Source: Paragordius varius (Eukaryota > Nematomorpha). From it: a DNA stretch of 64,000 nucleotides. Every line of letters starts with the position of its first letter. Positions within the stretch are counted from its first letter, which is position 1. This document shows positions 38,782 to 51,400 of this stretch, in pieces. Below the pieces are notes generated by a model. It had not been told where the DNA came from, searched no databases, and saw only the letters and a program-made list of their open reading frames with translations. The stretch spans positions 3,596,001 to 3,660,000 of the forward strand of contig OZ176055.1 of assembly GCA_964247055.1 (NCBI GenBank), read 5' to 3'. The translations under genes were made by a program, and so were the position numbers.

Positions 38782-39860
38782 TAGACAACAAATTTTAACT
38801 TTTTTTAACTGCCATTCTTGTAAATTTAAAATTTATTTAATTAAAGTACATAATAAGTATATCTGAAAAGAAAATTGGTCTGGCATTCAAGAATTTTTTT
38901 TTTATTTGAGTTTATCGATAATTTTTGACCCCGATTTAACATTAAATTCGAAATTTCGAAAATTAAAAGTTTTAGATATGCCATGTATTTTATATCATTC
39001 GAAAGAGAAAACTGCATCTTTTAAATGGTAGTAAGTCATTTAAATCAATCGGATGTAAAAGTTTGGATTTAAATGGTCGAAATTTTCAATCCTTAAATAA
39101 GTCAAGAATTTTCACAGACAAACTAATTTGAAAATCATATAAATTATTTTAATATAATTATTAGGATTAGTAATTAATTAAAAAAAAATAAAAAGCTTTT
39201 GGTTTGCTTTTTTAATAAAAATTATTATTATCATAAATATTTTACCTAGTGGATACTAAAATGCATAGTTATAACTGTAAATTTATTATATAATGGCTAT
39301 TAAAGATCAAAAATACCTTAAACTTTGTTTTTATCTTTAAAATTACGAAATTATCAGCCTCGTAAAGAAAAATTAATATTGATGAGATGGTAATTTTTAA
39401 AAAACAAACTTAAAAATATCTGTTTTGATTGACATAAAAGCAATAAAAAAATGTTTTAATCAGAAAACCTTTCTTGGCTTATCTTTTTTGGACATTCATC
39501 ACCATCTAAACAAAATTTGAGCTATTTTCATCCATTAGTTTTAAAAATAAAATAATTAAAAAAAATGCTCTCGCTTCGCGCGTTTGTCGCTCTTTGTGTC
39601 CAATACTAACTGTCGATGCAATACATATTAGTATGCATTTTATAGACTTTTTATTAATCTTTCGAATGATATATTACAAATGGGCATTGTATATTTTCTA
39701 AGAAAAACATTTTTTAGTAAAATTTTGATAAAGAGAGCGCATAATCAAAAAAATCAAATTATACAAACATCGAGTTATAAATTCTATTTCAGATTTACTG
39801 TTAAAATGATACTAAATATCAGAAAATTTAAAAAACTCGAGTGGCAGAAAAATTTGTTCA
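38782..39860. mobile_element. 1.05-kb inverted-repeat DNA element, copy 2
   Basis: It matches 3355-4405 from end to end: TAGACAACAAATTTT start, CCCCGATTTAAC, TTTTATATCATTCGAAAGAG, AAAGCTTTTGGTTTGCTTTT, CTCTCGCTTCGCGCGTTTGT, and a right end AAAAATTTGTTCA (one change from the perfect repeat). No transposase frame. The CGCTTCGCGCG block stays intact in both copies while the surroundings drift. Confidence 0.7.
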
Positions 39861-40745
39861 GTGTTATAATTAAAATTTAAAGTTTTTTGTCGTATCACAT
39901 TTTTATAAAAGGTAAAATTATAATTATTCTTATAATTTGTTTCATATATCTATTATAAAAAATGCCATTATCGGTTTAAATATTTTGGTAATTTTTAGAA
40001 ATATGGATAAAAATTTTGAAAGAATGCTGTATACTATTTACATAATTTAGTTGTCTTACAACATATCTAATTGTTACTAATGAAATATCATACAATTTAA
40101 TCATTTTTGTTTTACTCTTCCCTATTTAATATTTTGGACAGGAGATTGGATAAATTTTATAAATTACTAATACAAACAGGCTGTGTGTGATACTCATAAA
40201 TTTAGTTTTAATTTTTTTTTCGTAAGATTTAAACGGCTGATAATTTAAAATAAAAAATACTTCTCCTGTTTATAATCAAACCAACACAGTTCAGAAATCA
40301 TTAGCCAAAATATAGCTATTTAATAAATTACTTTAATATACAGAACCTATATGTGCTTACAACCAGATTAGCAGAAAATTTTGAAAATATTTTTTAACAA
40401 AAGTTATTATAACATTCATTTGGTTCCGGATTTTAGTTAATCTATTGGGAAAAAAATGTTACAAATTAAAATTTTAATTAATATATATATATATATATAT
40501 ATAGGAACCTCCATACTTTTAACATAGTTAAATATAAGCAATGTTTTATAGTTCTAAGAATTCGCTACTATAGAATCAAGAGATGGTTTAACACAATATT
40601 TATTCTTACCCTTCTTTACTATAACCAATTAAATAATCTAATGAAATTTAATTTTACCAAACAATTTATTGTATTTCCATTGATACCAATATAATTTATT
40701 TATTTTAACTATAATGAATATTTAAGGATAATAAGAATAATATAT
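39861..40745. other. Intergenic AT-rich stretch
   Basis: No exon or element end recognised; (TA)n at about 40482-40502. Confidence 0.4.
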
Positions 40746-41623
40746 TTAAAAAGCTAAGGTATTGTTGTTAGTTTCAAAAATTTTCATATACGGTATGAGA
40801 GAAAAACCCCGTTCTTGTTTAGATTCTGTTATGGGCAAAACTATATCAAAATCTGCGTGCAATTCTTTGTTTCGCTCTTTTCGGGCAATAAACATCTAAT
40901 TATATAAACAAATTAATTTACCGATAAGGCAGTATTTTGTTCAATTGTTTTAACATCTCTAGTCATTTTTTCAATTTCTTTGTCATAATTTTCAAATACT
41001 CCTTGATACTTGGGTTCAAGTTGGGACAAAAGTTGCGATATATCAATTGATTCATGTTTGTAATTTATATAATCCCTAAAAATTGTGTATCAGATAAAAA
41101 ATAATATAACCAGTTTTTTAAAAGATAACAATCAATGTTCCCAATTTAGGGAAGATTCTATAACATTTTGCTATAAAATCAGGGTGAGTGGGTTTTATTT
41201 AAAATTATTTTACTGTTTTAACTGTCGGAATTTATTTTCTGAGTTAGTGATTATAGCTTTATATGATGCCATTTCTGCATCCAGTTTTTCTATGAAGGCA
41301 GAAAGTTCATTTGTACAAGGTTTTTCTACAGTTATTTTTCTTTAGTAAACTAAATTTTTTTACTTTTTTAGAGGCTCTTCCTTGCACACAGATTCAATAT
41401 AAGTTTCAGGTACTAAAAAATATATAATTTTATAACTTTTTTTAACGGTTTCGCGTAAATTTATGCCATATAAATCTTCCAGTTGTAGATTTGTAAATTT
41501 CAATGCATCCAAAATTTGTTGAGGCATAATACTCTTTTCTAAAATAAAATTTTATTAACTTTTTATGTTACTACTGCTTACGCCAAATGTAGACCTACGT
41601 TTGGATTTGGTATTTTCTAACAT
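40746..41623 (-). CDS. Unrecognised coiled-coil protein with ultra-short introns
   Basis: Five exons in transcript order: 41582-41623, 41364-41533, 41214-41339, 40922-41075, 40746-40895; all phases fit and give 213 residues. The start MLENTKSKRRSTFG is basic; the middle is helical with charged heptad-like runs (FIEKLDAEMASYKAIITNSE; then SQLEPKYQGVFENYDKEIEK), so a coiled coil is likely; there is no signal peptide or membrane segment. Introns are 48, 24, 138, and 26 bases; a further 24-base stretch (41413-41436) has GT..AG ends and is in frame, so it may be coding or intron. I do not recognise the family; a small structural subunit, for instance of a cytoskeletal or kinetochore complex, would fit the look but is a guess. 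The first junction uses the second of two possible acceptors, which keeps the frame. Confidence 0.6.
40896..40921 (-). other. 26-base intron
   Basis: Between ..EQNTALS and MFIARKER.., starting GTAAATTAAT and ending TATAATTAG on the minus strand. Not a multiple of three and contains an in-frame stop, so it must be spliced for the downstream frame to be used. Confidence 0.65.
41340..41363 (-). other. 24-base intron
   Basis: Between ..CKEEPLKK and ITVEKPCT.., starting GTAAAAAAAT and ending TACTAAAG on the minus strand. An in-frame stop lies at its start if unspliced, so removal is needed; the TACTAA just before the acceptor resembles a branch-site sequence. Confidence 0.6.
41413..41436 (-). other. 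Candidate 24-base intron, in frame and stop-free
   Basis: Minus strand GTTATAAAAT..TTTTTTAG; removal or retention both keep the frame (RETVKKIPETY or RETVKKSYKIIYFLVPETY). Sequence alone cannot decide. Confidence 0.35.
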
Positions 41624-44600
41624 ACCGCCGATAGCGCCTTTCGCAAACGGGTACTGCTTGATGATTTTAATTATTTTATACAGTGCACAGAGAATAGAGA
41701 TAATATAATATTGCAACAAGGAAATCCTCAACAACTCTTAAAATAATTAAAAACCTAGCGCATACAGGGTAAGTATAATGTAGACTCTTATAGTTTATGT
41801 ATGAAAAAGGTTAAGGATGAATATATTTTAACTCATCACAATTTACGAATCCATGATAAGCATAAATTTTGTGAAAAGCATTATGCTAATTTATTTTTTA
41901 TATAACTACATTTTTTTCTAATTACAAATATAAAAATTTGACGGTATTTACTTTGAGATGAAATTTAATTTTTAATTTTAGTGCGAGGCCAGTCATTATA
42001 TTCTTTAATTAAATATATTTTCTAGCTATATATTTATATTATCATATATATATTTCATATCTTAAACATAAATAATATATTGACACAATTCTGAAAAGAA
42101 AATGTATCAGTAATATTGTGATGCTTTTAGTTTTGGCCCTTACGACTGATTTAAGAAAGCAAATAACACATTTAGGGTTTCTCAATAAAATAGAATTATT
42201 TGTTGACATTATGTTGAAATAATTTTTTTGGCAAAAGCTAAATGCTTCATCTAAAAACTATCACTGAAATATATTATAAACTACATATAAAAAGTAAAAC
42301 AATTTTTTTATAATTATAATTTTTTGATGTGGGTTCCAAAGAACTCAAATTTTTTTCCCTTCTAAAATGAGTTATCCTGAAATAAACGCAAAAATGCCGA
42401 AAGTGTGCAATAAAAATTTTAAATACTATGCTTTATCCAAAAAAAGGATTTTTAAAATAGCATAAATTTAGTTAAAACTATAAATTGGACGTCTGTGGAA
42501 ACGGTATACAGGCGCTATAAAATATTATATACTTTTTCTTCAAATTTTAATGCTAAACTTTTTATCACCTTAGAGTTTTGATCAAATATTAGTTCCTGTC
42601 AAAATTACAAAAATCTATTCAAATTTAAAAGGAACCTAATTATATTTATGAGGTGATATGAATGTTCAGCATCATGGAATTAAACATAAAAAGTGTTTTT
42701 ATATCTTAAGCTTTTTATACCCCAACATGCCTCAAAATAGTATAATATGCCAACAAATTTACTAATTAATTGATAAATTTTGATTGTCATAATTAAGCAT
42801 ATATTTGAATAAATATTGCGCAAGCATTTTTGCGTTTTAAGAAAACATCCCCATTTTAGAAGGGGAAAAAATCGGAATTTCGGGTTTACATCTAAAAAAA
42901 TTTAATATAAAAACATTGTTTTGCGTTTTTAATGTAGTTTATGTTATATATATATATATATATATATAAGTAATGATTTTGGAAAGAAGCATTTAGCCTT
43001 CACCAAATTATTTAAAATAGGCGCAAATTTTGTGATCTTCTGATATGGAGGAGATATCACAAAAGTGAAAACAATTTTTATTTATCACTCGTAAACCCTA
43101 ATTAAAAGTAATATGATAATTCTGATACATGTTATATCAGAATTATAATTTTTACCGCACGATTTTCGCACCATTTTTATTTTTTGCAGCTGATTATATT
43201 TTAAATAACATATAGCTTACTGTAAATAAACCAGGGAAAACTGTTTTGGCTAATGTCCTACATTTTATGTGCATTTTAGAAAAAAACGCTTATATATTTT
43301 ACAGTAATCTTTAGAGGTCTCATAAGATACCGCACATCGATTAAAAATTAATAAAAAAATCTAAAAACTTAAAAGAATATATATTTCCAAAAGGCGAAAA
43401 TATTTAAAAAGAAATTTCCAATTTTCATTTTTATAGAAATTTTTAAATTATGAGCCTCAAAGGCTAACGAATTCAAATTTTTAAATTTGGTCCGATATCT
43501 TAAATAATTTTATAATAAATGAATTATTGGGGCACAAAACAACCCAAAATGTTTTTGTGTTATGGTATGTTATTAGGATATTTTTAAATAAAAAATTAAG
43601 CCTAATTTTTTTATTTCGAACAATTACCATATTCTTTCTTAAATGACTGGTAAGGCCTAATAAAAGTATCATGATTGTTCCACATTTATTAAATTATTTC
43701 ATCAGTATATTTACTGACTTCGTTTCTGTCATAATTAAATTGAATGTTGGTAATCTTTTTTTCCTAAAAAATAAATAAATTATTTATCTTCTAACAACAA
43801 AAGAAAACTCAATTATTGTATTTGTTTACACACTTTATTGTTAGCCAATTCACATAATTATTGACGAATTGGTAATACGATAGCGTATAATATAAAACAA
43901 ATTTTGTCCATAAAACTAACGTATATCTAATATGTTGTGTGAATTGCCGCGTGTATTACATAGGTCGCCATGAGTGTAATGTTTTGCAACTATATTTTTT
44001 AAAGTTATTCCTTTCTATGTGGATATTAAATATAGTGATGTTGTACTGAGAGACAAAAAGAATGAATACGATATGTTCACCAATGTTCGAGGTGTTATTA
44101 AAAAAATGATTAGCTGTGAATAAAAACACTCCGATAATGTGGCATAATCTGTATGAAAATGGATTTCAGTGTATTTGTTATTTGTGGACGCGAGGAAATA
44201 TCATAATAGTTTATAACACGAGGATCGTGTAAATTTTGTAAGAGGTAAAAAGATTGGATTATAAAAGAATGACAGATTTTACGATGGTAATAGATTTGTA
44301 AAATTCAACCAGTATATATTTAAATAAAACAATAATATGGGTAAGATATATTAAAATAAGATAAAAAGTCCATTCCGAATACATATAGAAAATTATAAGG
44401 TATGTTTAAGAGTGAACCAAAGTCCTGCTTCATATGGTATATCAAACGTAAAAATAGAAAATCTATAAGGACTTGAAAACATCGATATTGCAAGCAATAT
44501 CAAAACACAAAAACGTCGTAAAATAACGAAACAAGAATGGGGCTACTTTGGACACCTAATTAATGCGAGGAAATTATTGGAAAAGAATATAATGCTATGA

Positions 44601-44855
44601 AAAGTGATCCCAAGATTGGGAGATGTCGCAAATGTATTGGATGAACGAAATATTTTCCTTTACAAAAACTATCCTAAAAAGCCTAAATTAAAAATGACAG
44701 TTTTTTTAAAAATCGCTAATGGACTTTTGGCGCGAAAATGAATATCCCGCTTCAAAAGAAATAAAAAAGGCTTGCAACAAACAGTGTTTTACATTTTTGC
44801 ATTGAGACATTTAAAAGTCAATCAATTATTATGACAAAAAATATTGGCTATATAC
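41624..44855. other. Intergenic stretch with repeat fossils
   Basis: (TA)n at about 42945-42967. A reverse, decayed copy of the 'ACCAGAGCGATTT' dispersed repeat lies near 43430-43520. No host exon was recognised; the promoter of the minus-strand coiled-coil gene should start at the left edge. A LINE fossil at 44510-44780 is listed separately. Confidence 0.4.
44510..44780 (+). pseudogene. Fossil 3' end of an RTE-type LINE
   Basis: One frame reads EWGYFGHLINARKLLEKNIML, a stop, then KVIPRLGDVANVLDERNIF, in the same order as the tail domain of the LINE at 17356-18804 (FFGHIMRANSLGKSLMLG.KV). It contains a stop and is diverged, so it is an old dead copy; the upstream reverse transcriptase could not be traced with confidence. 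Confidence 0.5.
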
Positions 44856-46249
44856 CAGTGGTGACCAACCTTTTCCACCCGGGCTACTTTTTTGGGAGAA
44901 AATTTTACGCGGGCACGTAGGAATATTAAGTATAACTTTCATCACCTCAAATATATTTTCTAATTTACCGATTGGGGTGATTAGCACTGGCCATTTAAAA
45001 AATTTTATAAATACTCATTTAATCAAAATACCTAAATAATGTTGATTCAAAAGACCTATGGTTGCCATAACAGTATTACTACTTACATTATTCAAATAGA
45101 TTTTCGATAATTAACTGTACATCTTGGGACTGATTGGATTGAGTAAAAAGAAAAATTATGCTCTTGGCAAAGATCGTTATAATTTACTAGATTCTATGGA
45201 TTATGCATTACAGGTTATAAATAAATATGCTTCAAGATATTAAATACCATCAAATCAAAAAGAGTGTCGCGCCTCAATTTTGAGTTTAGTAAATGGAATC
45301 GGTGCTGGCATAGTGAACTAGATAAAGATGTAAGATGGTGTCGCGCTGCATAAGACAATTTATACAACTACAAAATTATCTCTTTTAGAAAAATTATTTA
45401 TATCCACAAGTGAAAGATCTAAAATCGCTTCCTGATATTTTTGATGTGATATCTCAGAAAAATGTACACTGCAAATCAATTATAAAACAATGATTTGAAG
45501 CATTTTGACGTGTGAAATTTTGCATTTAAAAATATGTAAAATTTCGGTATGATTCTGATTAAAATCATTACCTCTCCGCATAAATGTATTTCCAAACTTT
45601 TAATTTCATAATATTTTTTTGTCTTCTTAATTTTTAAAGAGCGCTTGAGAATCTTTAATTAACCCTTATTTCCAAATTTATTAGTCCTGAAAAGATTTGT
45701 TCTTTTTATAAGATCTCTGATTTTGTAAGTTGTTATGGAATTTTTTTGATTATAATGCAATATTTATGAGCTTCTAGTTGCTCTTTCAATAGCTTGATTT
45801 TCGTTTCGAGACTACCTGAATTGTCTTTGATACTTCATGTAAAGCGTAGTAATAGTTGTTTGATTGGCTGTAAAGCCACGGTGGTTGCATATCAAAAAGT
45901 TCATTTATCATTTATTAATTAAAAACAATCTTCTTCTCAATTTCTATAACGATATTTTATTTTTCTAGTTTAAATTATTACAAAAATATAAGTTTGAGGG
46001 ATCCGTGCTTTTGTTTTTTTGCTAAATTTATACTTATTGTAATCACAAATATATAAATGTTATATAAATTATCTTAATTAAATATAAATATTTTGTTATT
46101 AGTAAATTTTAAAACTAATTAAAAATAAATTGGGAAAAATAAATTATTTTGTGGAGTAACAAAAATCTATTTTAGTAATTTTCAGGCTGTCACGTTTTAA
46201 AATCTCGCGGTCACAAAGTCGACCGCGGTCGACTGTTTGGCAACCCCTG
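44856..46249. mobile_element. 1.39-kb hAT-family DNA transposon, non-autonomous, with perfect target duplication
   Basis: It starts CAGTGGTGACCAACCTTTTC and ends ..TGTTTGGCAACCCCTG (inverted CAGGGGTTGCCAAACA). The exact 8-bp duplication CTATATAC lies on both sides (44848-44855 and 46250-46257). The right end holds the palindrome GTCGACCGCGGTCGAC. I see no intact transposase; one stretch near 45155-45240 reads as a short open frame (NYALGKDRYNLLDSMDYALQ), which may be a transposase or captured fragment. Confidence 0.85.
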
Positions 46250-46494
46250 CTATATACTAATTATTATTTCGATATTAATAACATATAATGGATAAAAAAG
46301 GTGTTTATTTTAAAAATCGCAATAATATAAAACTAAAAAGTAAATATTAATTTCATATTAACGATTCTACGACACAGCTTAAGAATAATAAATATATAAA
46401 AATCGTATGGGTGCTTTTTATACCAATAATCCAATCAAATCTTAAATAAGTTATCCACCTCACTTTCAAAATAAACTGATGATTGAAGAACAAC

Positions 46495-47179
46495 ATTAGA
46501 AAAAAAGGAAATTTTGACTATTTCACTCTAAAAAATCATCCTGACATTAATTCAGTCATTAATAATAAATCAACCTTTTCTCAGTCGATAGAAACCGCTC
46601 TATCGACTGCTTCACAGTTTAAAAAAATAAACATAAAAAACAACAAGGTAACAATATAATATTCAATCCATTTGGTTTTTTTTACAACAAAAAAGATGAA
46701 CTTGACAATAATCTGGTCATAGAAGATAATTCATCAACCTCTCGGTAACCGCTCTATGGACTGCACATTTTAAAAAAATGAACATAAAAAAACCACATGT
46801 GGTAACATTATAAAAAAATTCAATCCATTTCGTTTATTTTATAATAAAAAGGAAGACCCTGCCAGTAATCCGGTTATAAAAGATAAGTCGTCCCCTTCCA
46901 AGTCGATAGAGACCGCTACTCTATCGACTGCTTCACAGTTTCAAAAAATTAATATCAAAACACAACATGGTAACAATATAAAAAAATTTAATCCATTTGC
47001 TTTTTTTTCACAATAAAAAGGATGAACCTGACAATAATTCAATCACAAAAGATATATCATTCAGTACTCAGCCGACAGAAACCGCCGCTACATCAACTGT
47101 TTCCCAGTTCAAACTAATAAATATTAAAAAACAAAAAAACAAAATAAATACATCTACTTTTGACAATTTATTTTGTTAG
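46495..47179 (+). pseudogene. Decayed tandem repeat encoding a ~53-56-residue protein unit
   Basis: Four tandem units of roughly 157-168 bp. Corresponding points AATCCATTT.. lie at 46665, 46822 and 46990, preceded by a first partial unit. Each unit reads NPFxxFxNKKDExDNNxxxxDxSS then S(I/P)ETAxxSTxSQFxxINIK, but in shifting frames. The last unit is open for 60 codons and ends INTSTFDNLFC then TAG. The coding pattern, with substitutions that preserve residues, suggests it was once a repeat protein rich in Asn, Lys and NPF. Frame changes between units mean it is either a pseudogene or spliced in a way I cannot resolve. Family not recognised. Confidence 0.5.
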
Positions 47180-48435
47180 GACTAAACGACCGATTTCGGA
47201 CAAAGAAATTATTTCATCTGTAGTGGGCTGTACGTAAATAATAATATTTAATGCATATGTTTAAAGGATAAGATAATTTGTTAGTAAAATCTTTTAATTT
47301 CTGGAAAAGCCAATTATGTATTGTATAATAATGGTATGTTTGGCACCTGCAATCTGAATTGAACGCGTTCTTCAATTATCAAAACTAAGGAAAAATCTTT
47401 TCTAAATTACCAGGTACTAAAGATCATATATATGAAAGATGAATAGTAAAAGAAAAATGCATGTGTTTCGGCCACCTTTGCAGCCAGACTAAACGCAACA
47501 GACTTTTTTAGTATAATAATTCGCTAAAATATGAACCCTAACATTCGATACCTAAAAGGTTTTCGTTATGCCAATAATCTACTGAGCCACAATATATTGC
47601 GTTAACTATTTCATGTGGCCCGATATTACCGTTGTACAAAGCCCTGAATGACAAAATAATCGGATCAATACGTGTATTAAAATGGCTCAAATAAATAATA
47701 CATTCTCAAATCAACAATATTAAAACGATGTGGGTTAAATTATACGTTTTATAACATTAAACCTTTAATTTTCTATTATAATAATTTATTTTTAAAGTAA
47801 AAATAAAATGATCGCGGGTACATTCGAAATGTAGATGGTATAGATAAAATCGATATCTAGAAACGATGAGAGTAATAAAATCAACCTATTTTTTAACTTT
47901 AAAAAGATATTTTCCCATTACTATTTATATGTAAGAATAAATTTTTAAGATTAATTATCGGATTCATCTAGATTACATGACTTTTAATATTGTTTGTAAA
48001 AAATATATTTTAAGGACCATTTATTTACTATATGCTATATAAATAAAATTAATTATATACATTATTATTTCGTATGTGTGACTTAATGATATACCACAGA
48101 ATGAATATTAGCTTGTAAATTGGTTACAAATCAAGAGTCCTTGTTTTATATTAGTGAGTAAAAATTTTGAAGGTAAATTGCTATTGAATCAACATAATAA
48201 TAATAATAATAATAATCTAAATTAGCAACTATTAAACCCTTAACAAAATTTTAGTTAATTAATAATAAGAATTATAATAAAAATGATATAAATATATATA
48301 AAATATTTTTTAATGCACATATATTATAAAGAGGACAGCCAGCAGCGAATATTATAAATGGGGATGGAAAACTTTATTATTACTTAAATCAGCAATTTTC
48401 ACTTTAATAGTAATATTGTGAAAAATATTATGCTT
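47180..48435. other. Intergenic stretch between repeat pseudogene and OSBP
   Basis: AT-rich with an (ATA)n run near 48190-48215. A plus-strand reading near 47455-47510 (CMCFGHLCSQTKRNRLF) vaguely recalls a LINE tail but is too short to call. The left part of this stretch should include the OSBP 3' untranslated region on the minus strand near 48300-48435. Confidence 0.4.
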
Positions 48436-51400
48436 TTAATCGACTTCATAGATAGGTGGGCATGGTGACCAGTCCTGTTTTTCTTTATGTGTAAAATATT
48501 CTCCCTTATATAAATGAATAATGTTTCCAGTGATAGGGTCATGTTGTTTTTTAAACCAAGTTGGCTCATAACTTTGATGAGGTTCCCCTATAAAGTTTAT
48601 GGTTAAAAATACATTATGTTTGAAAAAAAAACAAAATAATTATAATAAATAAAATTAAGGGTTTAATAGATTTTGAACATATATTTATACCATTTAGTAC
48701 AGCTTGTTCGTATTCTTCTTCGCGTTTTCGGCGAGTTACTCGTTGTTTATCCTCCAAGAGCACCTTAATAGTATTAGGAAAAGTTTAATGTTATATGTCA
48801 GTGGTTATGAATTGAAAATAAAACGGTATTTAAATTATCGCAATAGGCCTACGATAAAATAAATCATGTGTAAACAAATAATAATTGACAAATTCATAAA
48901 AAACATATCCAGTTATTTTAAAAACCAATAAAGATTAAAAATTTTTTTAAATTTTTTCGTATTCAACCTTTATTTGATTAGCGAGTTCCCATTTTCCTTC
49001 CTCCAATAGCCTTTGATCTGGTCGTTTTCTGCTGTCTGTGGGGGCCACCTTAGGGTCCGGTTCATTCAATTGAATTGCGAATTCAGTAAAATTATATTTG
49101 GATTCATTTTGTACGCTAATAATATGGCGATTGAATATATGATCGATAATACTTTTCATATATATGTTTAACACATTGCGTTCGTATAATTATGGTAAGT
49201 TTGTTTATTATATGTGTACTTCTAATTAAAATATTCTATTATGCATAATTAAGATGAAAAAATCAAATAAAACTATATAAGCCGTTATTTTTAACTATAA
49301 TGATAATATAAACATAATAATATACCACTTTTTTCCTTTAACAAATATCATAAATTTTTTAGATATGACATGTAATTTAAACATAATTTAAATAATTAAA
49401 TTATTAAATACGTACGGTGGAGGCCTCATTTTCCATATCTCAAAGGGTGGTAAGCTTTCAAGTATCGTTTCCTTATTTTTATCATCACAGCGAACGACTT
49501 TACAGCAATCAATGGATGAATCCCACGTTCCAGACAAGGCCCATTTAGGTTGTCCATATTTATCGGTAACGATACCAGAAACCTAAATACAAAAACCAGT
49601 CCATATTCATTTTATAACAAATCTTGTTTAAGGTTAAATTGTATAATTTAAACTAAACCTATTTTTTGGTTAATAAAACAATTGTTTTTCAATATTATAA
49701 TTTGCAAATAAATTTAATTATGCCATAACAAGATAAAGATATGCATGTAACATATAAAATATAATGACTTATTTATAACAAAATATTAGATATATTGTCC
49801 ATATTTTTGAACAATTCAAAATATACACATATAAATATATATATATTGATTTCCAAACCTTTCTCGGGGATTCACGAGTAAAATAACTGTATGCATTGTA
49901 TTTGAGATGACAATTATCTTTGGTTAAATGATTCAGGATATCCATGTCACCAGTATGTTCTATCCACAATTTCCCAACAATTATATTATGAATGGTGGAC
50001 GTGACTTTACGCCATGTATAATGATTTCCACTTCTGAGTAATATATAATTTTGTAAGTAAATTAATTATCTATATTTGGAGTTACAAAGTATTATTTATT
50101 ATAATATTTTTAAAATAAATTAGTGTATAAGTAAAATGTTGAAAAAGAATTGAGATCCATAATCAATAAAATACTAATTTGAAAGGTTACTTTTGTGGTA
50201 AATTCATTTTATTATATATATATATATATATGCCTTGACCAAACGACCACCATACATATATAATGTATTGATGCAAAAAACCTTAAACAATACATATTAA
50301 TGTGAAATGGTCTAACTTATCAAAAATTTAAAGAACATATAAAGGAATATTTAATACTTACTTTTTGAATTTGAGATGAGCGATGCCAAGTGGAATAATG
50401 TTAAGGTATTTACCACGAAACTTGCTTGACATGGTAAATTCTTGCCAACAAACCCATTCAGCACTCTCGGTATAAAATGCAGCGGTCGGTGGATGATGAC
50501 TAACCTATATCATAAATAATTAGAAAAAAATGTAATTGCTTAATTAACCATAAAAACTATACATTACAAGTATCATAGTCAATTAAATAATGTAAAATAC
50601 AGGTAATTTTGAACAACGGCATATGTATATGTCCATAAATACAAATAAAACCACTTCATGCAGGCTTAGACCTCAAAATTATCCCATAAACTACTCCATA
50701 ATTATAGTTTTAAAAGGTCGTTTATACAACTAAATCATGTATGCAAAACTCACATACTTTTGCACCATATTTTTGCTTAAAGTTAACTAAAGCTCTTTCC
50801 TGAAAAAAACCTAAAGTAGAAACCTGTTCAGATATCATTATCCAACCCATATCAGAACTTCGATCACATTCGTACGTTTCACCCAACAAGGGATTAAATG
50901 GTTTACTTGTACGATTTATAGTCGTACTATAACTTGAGATGGTAAATGCCGCAACATAGCACATTTGTTCTTGGGAATCCTCGATCGCAGCTGCCCGGTC
51001 CAACAGAGCTGAGTATTCGAAATCTTCCGTTAAACGTTGGAGCATGGAAAGAGGTTCACTGAAATTTACCTGTGCGCATATAAAAAAAGGTAGTTTTATT
51101 TATTTTGAAAATATGTTTAAGTACATGCTTTAATATAATTTGTTCCATATCTTTTTTTTCCTTTTTTATAATAAAGGGTATGGAAATATTTTGTATCAGG
51201 ACTTGTTATAACTTTAAAGCTTTGCCTGTCCAGGACTAACATAATGATAAAAAAAACTGCGTTGTTTCGGGGTTCGAACTCTCGCACTCCATGCATTTAT
51301 TGTGAGAGTCCGATCCACAAGCTTTAGATAGTTGAGTATTTTTTTGATTCGTTTAAAAATTTTGATCAACCATATATAGCCTAAAGCATAATATATGCTG

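Noticed and set aside
46495-47179. Regular spaced repeats considered as a CRISPR array
   Set aside because: Units are contiguous, diverged and coding-like, without constant repeats and unique spacers; the genome is eukaryotic.
51250-51330. tRNA gene on the minus strand
   Set aside because: B-box present but T-stem and acceptor do not pair; body recurs elsewhere, so more likely a SINE.
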